Below are positions 7,722 through 16,975 of a stretch of DNA of 55,872 nucleotides, piece by piece. The stretch is from contig NZ_WJFC01000079.1 of NCBI RefSeq assembly GCF_009725235.1, positions 1-55,872 of the forward strand. The letters run 5' to 3'. This stretch comes from Scytonema sp. UIC 10036. GTDB taxonomy: Bacteria; Cyanobacteriota; Cyanobacteriia; Cyanobacteriales; Nostocaceae. The notes beneath the pieces were generated by a model that had not been told where the DNA came from, ran no database searches, and saw nothing but the letters and a program-made list of their open reading frames with translations. The translations under genes were made by a program, and so were the position numbers. How positions within the stretch are numbered: position 1 is the stretch's first letter; every line of letters starts with the position of its first letter.

Positions 7722-7963
7722 GTAACCGTTCACGGGGGGTAGAGCATTTGCCTAAATCCTAAAGTCTTTGCTATGCAAGGATTTAGACTGATTTACGGTG
7801 TGCGCTAATAGTACCTAAAATGTCTCAATGACAATTTTCCGAGCAATATAGCAATTTTGACTACTCAAAATTAACCGAAAAAAATCAATTAGGGACTGGT
7901 TTTCGTATTGATTTCGTTTGATTTCATGTTGTGCATTTTTTTGACCCCCCCGTGAACGGTTAC
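7722..7963. mobile_element. 242-bp MITE-like element with 18-bp perfect inverted repeats
   Basis: The left end GTAACCGTTCACGGGGGG (7722-7739) is the exact reverse complement of 7946-7963. The interior has no coding frame of note. This is the structure of a non-autonomous insertion sequence derivative. The left flank is dpdF and the right flank is dpdJ, and no matching target duplication is apparent. It probably marks either a deletion between two copies or an insertion followed by loss of flanking DNA. Confidence 0.85.
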
Positions 7964-7964
7964 C

Positions 7965-10900
7965 AATTCCCCCTCCCGTGGTGAAGTGCAGCTCGCAGAT
8001 TTTCAGCTACGTGCTACAAGTCAGATACTCCAAGACCTTAAAAGTACCAAAAGTCGGGGAGCGATCGTTTGTGCTGGAACTGGAACGGGGAAAACTTTAG
8101 CGTTTTACTTACCAGCGCTTGCATAGATCGCGGATTTAGTCAACAAAAATGAGTACTGGAGTAAAGGACTAGCAATTTATCCCCGCAACGAACTCCTCAA
8201 AGACCAATTTTCTGAAACTTATCAAGAAGCACGTCGCCTTGATGAAGTTTTTATAGCAGAAGGAAAGCGTAAAATCCTAATTGGTGCTTTTTTTGGCTTA
8301 ACTCCCAGAAGCGCTAGCTTAGAGCGGGTGCAAGAAAAATGGGAATCTGAAAGTGGTGGGTTTACTTGTCCTTACCTGCGATGTCCTAAATGTGAAGGTG
8401 CGCTGTCCTGGCGACGGGTTGATTTGGAAGCGAGAAGAGAAAAACTTTCTTGTCTCAATCTTTCCTGCGGTGCTGCTATCCAAGAATATGAAGTGATTCT
8501 AACACGCGATCGCATGGCAAAAACTCCTCCAGACTTGGTTTTTACCAGCACGGAAATGTTAAATCGGTCTATGGGAGATTCCCGCTACGGTCATATATTT
8601 GGTGTCGGAGCAGCAAAAACCCCTCAGATAGTTTTGTTGGATGAAGTCCATACATATACAGGTATACACGGAGCGCAAGTTGCTTACCTATTGCGACGGT
8701 GGCAAAAAATCATTGCCAAGAAAGTCCAATTCACCGGGCTTTCTGCAACACTAGAAAGTGCAGCCGAATTTTTCAGCCAACTTACAGGTTTAAATCCCAG
8801 TTTGGTGGAAGAGATTTCACCAGGTGAAAACCTAATTGCTGAGGGGATGGAGTATCAACTAGTTCTTAGAGGCGATCCCGTATCGGGAACAAGTCTGTTA
8901 TCGACAACTATCCAAACAGCAATGTTGTTGCGACGAGTCCTTGACCCATCGGAAGAACCTCCCAGCAAAGGGTTTTTTGGTTCTCGTGTTTTCGCCTTCA
9001 CAGACGATTTAGATGTAACCAACCGCTTATTTCATGACCTTTTAGATGCGGAAGGTCGCGATAGTTGGGGTCGTCCCATGCGAGGACGACAGCCATTCGC
9101 GGCGCTGCGATCGCACAGTGCGGCTGATGGTAGAGACAGACTCATTGCAGGTCAATCTTGGTTGTTGTGTCAAGAAATCGGTCATGGATTAGAACTCCCA
9201 TTAAGCATTGGACGCACCAGTTCGCAAGATACTGGAATCACTCCAAATTCAGATGTCATTGTTGCGACCGCTGCTTTGGAAGTGGGATTTAACGACCCTG
9301 AAGTTGGAGGTGTGATTCAGCACAAAGCACCGAGAGATATGGCATCTTTTTTACAAAGAAAAGGAAGGGCGGGGAGACGCCGAACCATGCGACCCTGGAC
9401 GGTAGTGGTGTTATCTGATTACGGAAGAGACAGAATCGCCTATCAGAACTACGATATGCTGTTTAACCCAGTTTTGGAAAAGCGAAGTCTCCCCATATCC
9501 AATCGCTATGTCATCCGCATTCAAGCTGTTTTCGCCTTTATGGACTGGGTAGGACAGCAATTAACTTACCCAGGAAGTGTTTGGAGTGACTTTGCTAGCC
9601 CCAATTTACTCAATACCAACCGTCAAAAACAAGAAATCGAACTTATCAAAAATATCCTTGAAACGGAAGCAGGACTCAACAGTTTAGAAATATATTTGTC
9701 CTCAGCATTACACCTCACCAAAGATGAAGTCGAAGCAATTCTTTGGGAGCCCCCACGCTCGTTGATGATGGCGGTACTTCCTACTTTACTGCGGCGTTTG
9801 GAATCTGGTTGGAAGTGCTTTACCAGCCATCCAGATGAATCAAAAAGAGACTATCAAACCCGCGATCCTTTACCCGATATCGTTCCCCCTAATTTATTTA
9901 CTGACCTGTTGTTGCCAGAGGTGCTAATTACTACACCAGCGCAAAGCCGCAACAGCGAGCCAGATGTCAACCCTTTGCCCATTGTCCAAGCTCTGAAAAC
10001 CTTTGCTCCAGGGAGAGTCACGCGCCGCTTTGGCATACAGCACATTCATGCGAGCCACTGGATTGCTCCAAAAGACTTGCAACACAGAGAGCAAAATTTA
10101 CCTGTGGAGGACTACTGTACTGAATTTGAAGAAGTGGGAAATTTTCAATTGTTGCAAGATGGAGAAGTCGTAGATATACGCTGCATTCGTCCTTGGGCGA
10201 TTCATCCCACCCAAGTTCCGGGTGATATTGCAATTACCTCCAATGCCCAATTGGAATGGTGCTGTCAAATTATACCACCTGACTCTGGCATAAAACTCGA
10301 ACTTCCTCAAGGTTCTCCGTGGAGCAAACTCATTACAGAAGTTTGCTGTTTTACCCACGCTCAACAATCGCCAGTGGAAGTGCGAAGGTTTGCGATCGCA
10401 TCCCAAGCAAACATCCGCTTTAAAACGGGTCAAGAACTCGACACCACAATTCGCTTCACCCACAGTGATGGTCGTCCAGCAGCTGTGGGATTTGCTCAAT
10501 CCGTAGACGGTTTGGTCTTTCGGTTTTGTGTTCCACCTAATTTCAGCATCAGTCAGAACGATTCCAATCAAGAGAAGATGAGGGCGTTTCGCACGGCGTA
10601 TTTCCAACACAAAATCTTGACAAATAGGCAATTATGTGTATTAACAAATGGATTCCAACGGGAATGGCTGTATCAAATATACATATCAATGCTTACCGCC
10701 CGCGCCTTAGCAGACCAAATCTCCCTATCAGAAGCTTTTGAAGCTCTTTTAGGTGAAGATATAGGTCAGGAAATGGCAAGGGTTTTAGACAATATCTTCC
10801 AAACCTTGAATGTTGAGGAAATCTTACTAGAACCAGGGGAATCTGCGTCGGGGGAAATTCAGGGAAGGCAAAGAGTACACGATAGGTTGCGATCGCTGTG

Positions 10901-12022
10901 CAACACAGATATAATCCAATGTATCTTAAACGACATTGCCCCAGTTTTGTGGTCAGAACCTGATGAAGAATGGAACGCTTGGGCAGCATTGCGTTTAAAA
11001 GCAACCATGGGAGGAGCGATACTCAATGCTTGTGGGCAATTGTGTCCTCATTTTGACTTGGACGACCTGATTTTGGATATCGAACCGGGTTTTCGTCCGC
11101 CAGATGCACCTGCTATTCCAGAGGGTGTGGAAGAAATTTGGATAACTGAGTCTACTATTGGCGGTGGTGGAGTCATTGAGGAAATTTTACGGCGCTACAC
11201 TGCAGACCCTGGGAACTTTTTCCGATTGGCGGGGAATGCACTGCAACCAGCAGATTTTGAGATTGTAGATTCAGAACTGACGCGGTTCTTGGAATTGACT
11301 CAGAGCAGTGAGGATGTTATGAATGCAATGGCAGAAGTGCGATCGGCAGAGGGATATAATGAACTAAAACAAGCAAGCGATCGCCTCCTTAAAGCCCTAT
11401 CCTCTCAAGGAATTTTGGTCACGCATCCAGTGATAACTGCAATTAACGCACGGGTTTTGCGTCCTGGAAGTACTCCTCAAACAGATAAATTACTGCTGGA
11501 TTTGATTCGTTTGTGGCATGAAGAAGAAAATCGGTTAGAAATTGAGATAGATGCGCGGGTTTTTGCTTATGTAGTGAGTCATGATGACCGGTTAGATCGG
11601 GTGTTGTTGCATCTCGGTTTAGTACAACCATCACCCTATTGGCGGTTTCAGGTGATTTATGGGTTGTTGTGGGCGAGAGGGAATATAGTGCGTGCGAGGG
11701 CTTTATCTTCCTATAATCCCTTTCGCTGCTTCCCGATGCAGATAGAGAACTGTTACTGGATGTATTGCAGGCGGATGAACAAACAGTTTCGCTAGATGAA
11801 ACCAACTGGCGGGAACAGGTGGAGGAAGCATTTAGACAAGGTGGATCGGTTTTTTTGATAGCACGTCCTGATGCAAGAGAGGATTTAAAAGCAGCAATTT
11901 TGAGTTTAGCAGTGGAACCCGTGGAGTTAGGATTTTTGCAGGTTTACCCGATGGTAGAGGGAGTGCAACGCCATTCGCAAGGGTTTGCGGTGCGGTTACA
12001 AGTGCGGGAGATGGTGCAGTGA
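7965..12022 (+). pseudogene. dpdJ: DpdJ, truncated and doubly interrupted helicase
   Basis: About 1350 codons of DpdJ, a large DEAD/DEAH-type helicase of the dpd island. Visible parts are Walker A AGTGTGKTLAF (from 8073), the YPRNELLKDQ motif, a zinc-binding stretch CPYLRCPKC (from 8367) with CLNLSC, the DEVH box (8640), and QRKGRAGRR (about 9352). There are three lesions. The first codons are missing, cut by the inverted-repeat element. An in-frame TAG stands at 8124-8126. A one-base frameshift near 11,735 moves the last ~95 codons (DADRELLLDVLQADEQ to LQVREMVQ) into another frame. A long uninterrupted stretch runs from GTG 8328 to 11,795 and could yield a fragment lacking the ATP-binding motif. 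Confidence 0.8.
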
Positions 12023-12398
12023 TATTGAAGTCAATAGTTGCTAATTGAGCATTTATAGCAATTCCCACTTTCGTGAGGTACAGGATAATGAACTAACCGC
12101 AGATGAACGCGGATGGACGCAGATAAATTCGTACCTCAGCAAAATAGGAAACGCTATATCATGACAAATCAATTGTAGCGGTTGTCAGGTGTTTACTCGC
12201 TTCCCGCCATAAAATTATACCTATATTCAAAAATAATTTTTAACCGCAAAGACGCAAAGAACGCGAAGGTAAGATGTCGAAGATTGGGTGTAATTTTCCT
12301 GATTTCTGAGTCATATTAACAAGGCTACTAATAGATCCCTATAAAATCGGTAATTTTAGAGCGGGAAGGGAGTAATTTCGACGCTTTATTTGTTCATG
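12023..12398. other. intergenic region with interspersed repeats
   Basis: No gene is seen. Two repeat types common in cyanobacteria occur: AACCGCAGATGAACGCGGAT (about 12,098) and AACCGCAAAGACGCAAAG (about 12,241). The region is the boundary between the dpd remnants and the accessory-gene graveyard. Confidence 0.5.
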
Positions 12399-13151
12399 TT
12401 AAAACTGTATTTCGTCAGTAGACCCAAATTCTCCACTTTCTTCTTTTGTAGTTAAAACTGGCTTTTTCCCAATACCATCCCCTAACAGTAGATATATGAG
12501 AGAAAACATACGGTGAAACAAATAATCAACGTGTACGCTTGAAGTAATAGGAGTTTTTCCTACTTCTGCGTGCCTTATCATAAAGTTGTTACCTATGTAA
12601 GTTAATGCTTCAGCATCCTTGTTCAGAACCTCTTTCATTTTTTCCTCATTAGATGATTTTTTTAAAAGCATTTCTACAGATTTTTTCTTATTTGATGGAT
12701 CGTCTAGTGTTTTTATTCGTTCCCAAGCATCCCACAGCTTTTCCAATGCTTCTAAACGTACTTTTAAATCTGGGTTAAGATATTTAATCCTAGCTGTTTC
12801 GAGCAATAAGTCCAACTCTTTATCATTTGTTTGAAAAATAGCATTATTTAAGATATTGCTGACTATAGGAGGGGCTAAACGGGTAATGTGTCCATTTTCC
12901 TGTAATTCAAAGGTTATACCATTCAGTTCAAATTTCCTGTTGACTTTATTGCGAAACTCTGATTGACCTTCTTCTCTTTCAAACCTTAAATGATGGTGTT
13001 GAAAGTATTTATGATACTCATACTCAATTGGTTTTGCTATTTTTTCATGACAAAACTCTAGAAGTTCAAGAATTGTTAAAGTGCAAGGTTTATCTAATTC
13101 GTCTAGAGGCCATTTGATGTTTGGAAATGAAGACAATATATCTAATTTCAT
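12399..13151 (-). CDS. hypothetical protein with HEPN-like helical C-terminus (possible abortive-infection gene)
   Basis: A 250-residue soluble protein. The N-terminal third is mixed (WPLDELDKPCTLTILELLEF; HHHLRFEREEG), with a short beta section FELNGITFELQENG near 75-88. The rest is alpha-helical, including LEALEKLWDAWERIKTL near 133 and IGNNFMIRHAEVGKTPI near 188. The C-terminal part ends in DYLFHRMFSLIYLLLGD. The EALEKLWDAWERLKTL...IGNNF.IRH pattern is familiar from C-terminal domains of phage-defence and other HEPN-like proteins, but I cannot name the family securely. It stands alone, transcribed against dpdJ. The frame is intact. Its position in a toxin-antitoxin-rich region fits a defence role, which is inference. 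Confidence 0.6.
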   Translation of the reverse strand: MKLDILSSFPNIKWPLDELDKPCTLTILELLEFCHEKIAKPIEYEYHKYFQHHHLRFEREEGQSEFRNKVNRKFELNGITFELQENGHITRLAPPIVSNILNNAIFQTNDKELDLLLETARIKYLNPDLKVRLEALEKLWDAWERIKTLDDPSNKKKSVEMLLKKSSNEEKMKEVLNKDAEALTYIGNNFMIRHAEVGKTPITSSVHVDYLFHRMFSLIYLLLGDGIGKKPVLTTKEESGEFGSTDEIQF

Positions 13152-13240
13152 CCCCGATAGCTCCGTTCCATATACGTGATTGTTATTCTCAGGAAATTAT
13201 GAAAATTGTTACTAGTTAGGAACAAAAAAGCACTCAACCA

Positions 13241-13358
13241 GTGTTGGAACAGGAAGCGGTGAATCTATTGTAGGGAGGGATGGCTGTTGAAGCAATTGCG
13301 CGGGTAACAGGGTGAACAGTGGAGCGAGTGCAACAGTTACAGACAGAAATTCCTACAT
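13241..13358 (+). pseudogene. C-terminal tail of an Rpn-type nuclease or similar, decayed
   Basis: The plus strand reads VLEQEAVNLL, a stop, GGMAVEAIARVTG, a second stop, then TVERVQQLQ. Ignoring the two stops this is the typical helical tail (G.....IA..TGL....V..L) of cyanobacterial Rpn/PD-(D/E)XK-type proteins. It has no start and only about 35 codons. A similar tail occurs at 16,436. Confidence 0.5.
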
Positions 13359-13382
13359 GGTATAATTGTACTAAAAAGTCAA

Positions 13383-13688
13383 CTATAATTCATCGTCGTA
13401 CATACTTTCTCGACTAACAGCATAATCCGATAACAGAGGTGTATTGCGATCGCGATTCTCCGCCCACTCCCGAAACGCTTGTGCCAATTCTTCTGGGGTT
13501 GCGGTTTCGTATAAAGGACGCTGTACCTGTTGTGGTTGAACTAACTGCTCAAGCATTGCGTCTAGATGTGGTTTAATTTCATCTGGGCTTTTTGTAGTTA
13601 TCCGCGCCAAAACCTGAGTAATTGTCTCTATCTCTTCTTTATGGCTTTCCTGAAAATCGCGCAGCAGTTCTTTTGTTTGGTTGTTCAT
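13383..13688 (-). CDS. orphan antitoxin-like protein
   Basis: A 101-residue acidic protein: an N-terminal helical stretch (TKELLRDFQESHKEEIETI) and a C-terminal segment PEELAQAFREWAENR followed by LSDYAVSRESMYDDEL. The ending (W....R....LSD.A.SRES.Y) is the signature of small cyanobacterial antitoxins paired with PIN-domain toxins. No toxin gene overlaps it; the next 3' frame (transcriptionally downstream) is only a decayed nuclease tail. The start at 13,688 is followed upstream by a GCGATCGC site. It may persist to neutralise a toxin encoded elsewhere or be a leftover. Confidence 0.6.
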   Translation of the reverse strand: MNNQTKELLRDFQESHKEEIETITQVLARITTKSPDEIKPHLDAMLEQLVQPQQVQRPLYETATPEELAQAFREWAENRDRNTPLLSDYAVSRESMYDDEL

Positions 13689-13827
13689 AGCGATCGCGCT
13701 ACTCTGTGACAGAATTCCTCTTAAATTTGTTAGAAACTTCTATACTAGAATACTCCATTTTTTCTACAATTTAACTTGTAAACTTATAAAACTTTTTATC
13801 TATTTACCTAACTAGAGTTAAAATTTC

Positions 13828-14172
13828 ATGCCGGATGAACTACCTATAGATCCTTTTCTAGCCCAGCTATGTGAAGGATACACTGAGGCGGAAGTAGCCG
13901 AAATAAAGCAGTACATGGCTGAGTGGGACTCTTCTACGTATATTAGTGTGGCTCAGAGTATTTTAGACAATGCTTCAAGAAAAGAATTTGACCCATTGAA
14001 ATATCTACGAAAAGCTCATAACTTTAACAAAAAGAGAGCGATAAGAGTTCCGAAAACTGGGTATCGTCAGGATGGTTCATCAGTTGATCGCAAAGGAAAT
14101 GAATATTTGATTGTAAGAACCGATAATTTTGGTACTGAAAAAATAGTTACTTATGGAGTTAATGATGACTAA
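13828..14172 (+). CDS. hypothetical protein, first gene of a two-gene unit
   Basis: A 114-residue protein, not recognised. The N-terminal half is acidic and helical (FLAQLCEGYTEAEVAEIKQY). The C-terminal half is basic and beta-rich (KKRAIRVPKTGYRQDGSSV, then NEYLIVRTDNFGTEKIVTYG), which resembles a small nucleic-acid-binding fold. It overlaps the next gene by about 11 bases, so the two are probably co-translated. A toxin-antitoxin or immunity pair is a guess from size, coupling and location only. Confidence 0.55.
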   Translation: MPDELPIDPFLAQLCEGYTEAEVAEIKQYMAEWDSSTYISVAQSILDNASRKEFDPLKYLRKAHNFNKKRAIRVPKTGYRQDGSSVDRKGNEYLIVRTDNFGTEKIVTYGVNDD

Positions 14173-14575
14173 AATAACGCTCGATACTCAAAACTCTGAA
14201 ATTACGAGAAACCACATTGCTTTTCTACTACAGCAGTTAACAGACGATTATAAAAACGCCAAGGAAGAGCGAAAAAAATTAGCTTCTCTAGCATCTGCTT
14301 CTGATGAAGAATTTACTCTTTTAGAAGAAATTGAACTGTTAACAGTGGATATCCGAGGCTATGCCAGTCAAATTCAGGCACAGGGTAGAATTGAAAATGA
14401 ACAGCAGGCAATTGAGCACTTACAAACTATGCAAGTCTTTGATGTTCCTACTATTGCTCAATTCTATTTCTTAACCGACAAAGATTACGGAAAAATCAAA
14501 GCTTATATTAGAATGCTAGATTACTTACGCTTGCTGATTCTAGAATATTTACGTTCCTACCCAGTCTCTGTTTAA
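14162..14575 (+). CDS. hypothetical protein, second gene of a two-gene unit
   Basis: A 137-residue all-helical, coiled-coil-prone protein (DDYKNAKEERKKLASLASAS; EEIELLTVDIRGYASQIQAQ) ending in a hydrophobic helix (LDYLRLLILEYLRSYPVSV). Not recognised. I chose ATG 14,162 because it overlaps the end of the preceding gene; ATG 14,165 and 14,153 are alternatives. A TGTATAGATGG...CATCCCTATACA inverted repeat about 40 bases after the stop (about 14,618-14,650) could be a terminator. Confidence 0.55.
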   Translation: MMTKITLDTQNSEITRNHIAFLLQQLTDDYKNAKEERKKLASLASASDEEFTLLEEIELLTVDIRGYASQIQAQGRIENEQQAIEHLQTMQVFDVPTIAQFYFLTDKDYGKIKAYIRMLDYLRLLILEYLRSYPVSV

Positions 14576-14707
14576 TTGAATAAGAAGAAATGCCTTTCGT
14601 TTCCATCTTTATGTAGTGTATAGATGGCGTTAACTCGCATCCCTATACACATTATATGAGAGAGTAAATTAATACATTAGTAAGTCTATCACGATCGAGC
14701 TAGACTT

Positions 14708-14744
14708 GGTTTACAAAACATACTAAAATTTATATATGTAAACC
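14708..14744. promoter_or_regulatory. inverted-repeat operator candidate before the XRE gene
   Basis: Perfect 8-base arms GGTTTACA (14,708-14,715) and TGTAAACC (14,737-14,744) flank a 21-base AT-rich spacer, ending 14 bases before the XRE start codon. This is the layout of an autoregulatory antitoxin operator. Confidence 0.5.
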
Positions 14745-14758
14745 TAAAAGTGAAGTTT

Positions 14759-15118
14759 ATGATTGGCGATCGCATCAAGATTGCCCGGAATAAAGTGGGT
14801 TTATCTCTTCGCCAGCTTTCCGAAGCCATTCAGGGGAAGGTTTCTCCTCAAGCGATCGGAATTATTTCTGAAGCAACTTTAACTTACTCTTTTCAATCGA
14901 TCGCAAGATATTGGAGAACTACTGAACCAGAAGAACTAGAAGTAGCTGAAGAAAGAGGTAAAAAAGAACAAGCTTGCCGATTTGAGCGGCTTTGTTATCG
15001 TGCGTTAGCAGAAGGTTTAATTTCTTTAAGTAAAGCTGCGGAACTTTTGCGAAAACCGATTCACCAAGTAGAGGCTGGATTAACCGGACCAAGTTGTGTC
15101 TATTCGGATTATTGTTAG
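14759..15118 (+). pseudogene. XRE-type regulator, internally deleted
   Basis: The first ~35 codons are a helix-turn-helix start (IGDRIKIARNKVGLSLRQLS...VSPQAIG). The sequence then jumps to the helical C-terminus of the same kind of protein (RFERLCYRALAEGLISLSKA, then ELLRKPIHQVEAGL). The recognition half of the HTH and the middle peptidase-like (ImmA/IrrE-type) domain expected in full-length relatives are missing, with a scrambled join (IISEATLTYSFQSIARYWRT). The frame then runs on into the following PIN gene, which starts inside its end. The product would be an antitoxin stub at best. A second copy of the C-terminal tail sits at 17,836-17,940. Confidence 0.65.
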
Positions 15119-15609
15119 TGACTCATCATGTCTCATCGATCTACGCAAGGCATCCTTATTAGATGCCCTTATACATTTACAGAGATGAAATTGTAATTCC
15201 AGACGCTCTTTTCAGTGACGAGCTAGTTGAGTTCACGGAAACTGAAAGAACCACACTTATTAACAGCGGCTTGAAAGTTTTTGAAACACCATCTACGGGT
15301 ATCACTCGAATTCAAGAAATTAACTGCAATTTCCCATCTCTATCAATTTATGACTGTTTTGCTTTTGTTCTTACAGAAAGCCGACAAAATTCAATTTTGT
15401 TAACTGGTGATAAAGTACTGCGAAAAGTAGCAAGTAACTATTGTATCGAAGTTCACGGAATACTTTGGGCTATTGATGAAATGCATGAATTTAAAACGGC
15501 AACAGTGAACCAACTTTATAACGCTTTAATTTTATTTGAAAAGGATATAACTGTACGTTTACCTAAGAAAGATTTACAGCGCTATATTAAACGTTATGAA
15601 AATTTGTAA
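15096..15609 (+). pseudogene. PIN-domain toxin (VapC-like), frameshifted
   Basis: From GTG 15,096 one frame reads VSIRIIVSDSSCLIDLRKAS and LLDALIHL before TGA at 15,186. The protein continues in a neighbouring frame as EIVIPDALFSDELVEF through YDCFAFVLTES and ILLTGDKVLRK. Together they make a typical PIN domain: Asp9 in VSDSSCL, acidic centre, D in TGDK. A single indel around 15,175-15,190 separates the two parts. The remaining open frame from ATG 15,163 lacks the first catalytic aspartate. The gene overlaps the XRE stub, as in intact XRE-PIN modules. Confidence 0.75.
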
Positions 15610-15624
15610 AATTTGTAGTTGATA

Positions 15625-16391
15625 TTACGGATGATCGCTCCTTGATTCTGGAGAGGGAACAATTTTTCTAACTTTGCCGTCGCTTTTGGATGTTACGTAA
15701 AGTTCTCCCTCTTGGTCTATTCCAAATCGGACGTCTGACCTAGTGTCACCAACTATGTCAAGAAAAGAAAGTTCCTTATTGTCCTGAAGCAATCTCAGTT
15801 CTTTTATTTTTGCCTGTTTGCCTTCGATAAGTTCATCAACAGGAACATGGAAAAATCGCCCATCATTGCAGAAGTCAGCAAAAACATACTGACCAATTAA
15901 TTTGGGAATGGCTTTACCCCGGTAAACAAAACCGCCAGCGATCGCCACAGCGTAAATCCCTTTTGTAAATGGGGGTTTGTCGTGGTCGTATTGTGCAACG
16001 GGGTAAGTGTAGTTAAAATCAGCATCGTTGGCAGGTAACTCAAAAAGGACATTTTCGTTGTTCCCATCGACAACCCAGGTACCAGAAAAAGTGTTGGCGG
16101 AAGGGTCAGAAGCAATCTACTCTCGAATCACATCATGATGAGAACTTTCTATAGTCTTTTTATTGCTATCAATAATTCTTTTAGTCACGGGAAAATCAGG
16201 TTTCCCAGTCTTTTTATTTTCACTAGTTACTGTGTAGAAACGACATTTGTAGCAAATTCAGGGTGAAAGACAAAATATGTAAATCCCTGTTGTTGGGTTT
16301 TCTCAAAAAATGCTGCACCTATTAACTTGTTCATATCCATGTAAACCGTAGCAGTACCGTTAGCGATCGCGTAGAGTTTACCCCCATAAGA
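15625..16391 (-). pseudogene. PQQ-dependent sugar dehydrogenase-like protein, decayed
   Basis: Minus-strand frames in order give KLYAIANGTATVYMDMNKL, QQQGFTYFVFHPEFATN, FYTVTSENKKTGKPDFPV, FSGTWVVDGNNENVLFELP, AIAGGFVYRGKAIPKLIG and YVTSKSDGKVRKIVP. These are successive blades of the glucose/sorbosone dehydrogenase beta-propeller, including the F.FHP.F motif. A frameshift near 16,230 and an in-frame TAG at 16,117-16,119 break it, with a further shift near 15,930. Much of the middle of the propeller is also missing. It is a metabolic pseudogene embedded among toxin-antitoxin debris. Confidence 0.7.
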
Positions 16392-16435
16392 GCACTAATA
16401 AAAGCTAAGCGACACACAAGAGAAAATTCTTAAAG

Positions 16436-16540
16436 TTAGAAACAGTTCCAAAACTTCTAAAAGAAGGATTCAGTGTAGAACAAATTGCACGAGTACTTGA
16501 ACTAGTACAGTACTGTGGAAATAAGCAGACCATTAAATAG
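16436..16540 (+). pseudogene. Rpn-type nuclease C-terminal tail
   Basis: The frame reads LETVPKLLKEGFSVEQIARV then LEL and a nonsense-looking end at TAG 16,538. This is the G.S.EQIA..L.L tail of cyanobacterial Rpn/PD-(D/E)XK proteins without the catalytic domain. It is the second such scrap in the region (the other is at 13,241). Confidence 0.5.
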
Positions 16541-16606
16541 CCAAAACTTTGCCCTTGTAAGTCAACTTAAAAGGTTTATAGCAAGTGTCTATGTAAAAAC
16601 TCTTGA

Positions 16607-16975
16607 TTAAATTAACTCTAAACTTACTATATTTTGACTATAATTAGCGACTAAGATAAATAATTTCAGCCATCGAGAACCTAGTAAAATTTCCTGAATT
16701 TCATCTCCAGCAAATACAGGAATTTCCCACTCTTGACTATCTATTATGACCCTACCACTATAAACATCAAATTCAGTTTCTCCTTGAGCAGTTCTTAATT
16801 TATTTTGACGCTAAAAAGACCAATCAAGACTTTGTACATCTTGTTTGTTCATAGCTAAAAATTCAGTGAATCCTGTATCTAACATTGTTTCTACAGGAAA
16901 GCTGAAGTTATCCCCTCCAATTAAATCAATTTCAAAGTAAACTTGTCCTTCATCTCCAAATCTCCCCTCAATCAT
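16607..16975 (-). pseudogene. retropepsin-like aspartic protease, one nonsense codon
   Basis: The minus strand from ATG 16,975 reads MIEGRFGDEGQVYFEIDL, then VETMLDTGFTEFLAMN with the DTG active-site motif, then LDWSF, a TAG at 16,811-16,813, and on in the same frame through VIIDSQEWEIPVF to EILLGSRWLKLF. This is a complete retropepsin-type (clan AA) domain of about 120 residues with one nonsense mutation. Its ATG overlaps the stop of the upstream gene (ATGA), so the two were a coupled pair. Read-through would restore a full-length protein, but nearby genes show many lesions, so recent decay is the simpler reading. Confidence 0.7.

Noticed and set aside
8124..16813. In-frame TAG codons in dpdJ (8,124), the sugar dehydrogenase (16,117) and the retropepsin gene (16,811) as a sign of amber suppression or recoding
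   Set aside because: Two of the three genes also carry frameshifts or large deletions, many intact genes end normally, and no suppressor tRNA is seen. Ordinary decay explains them better.
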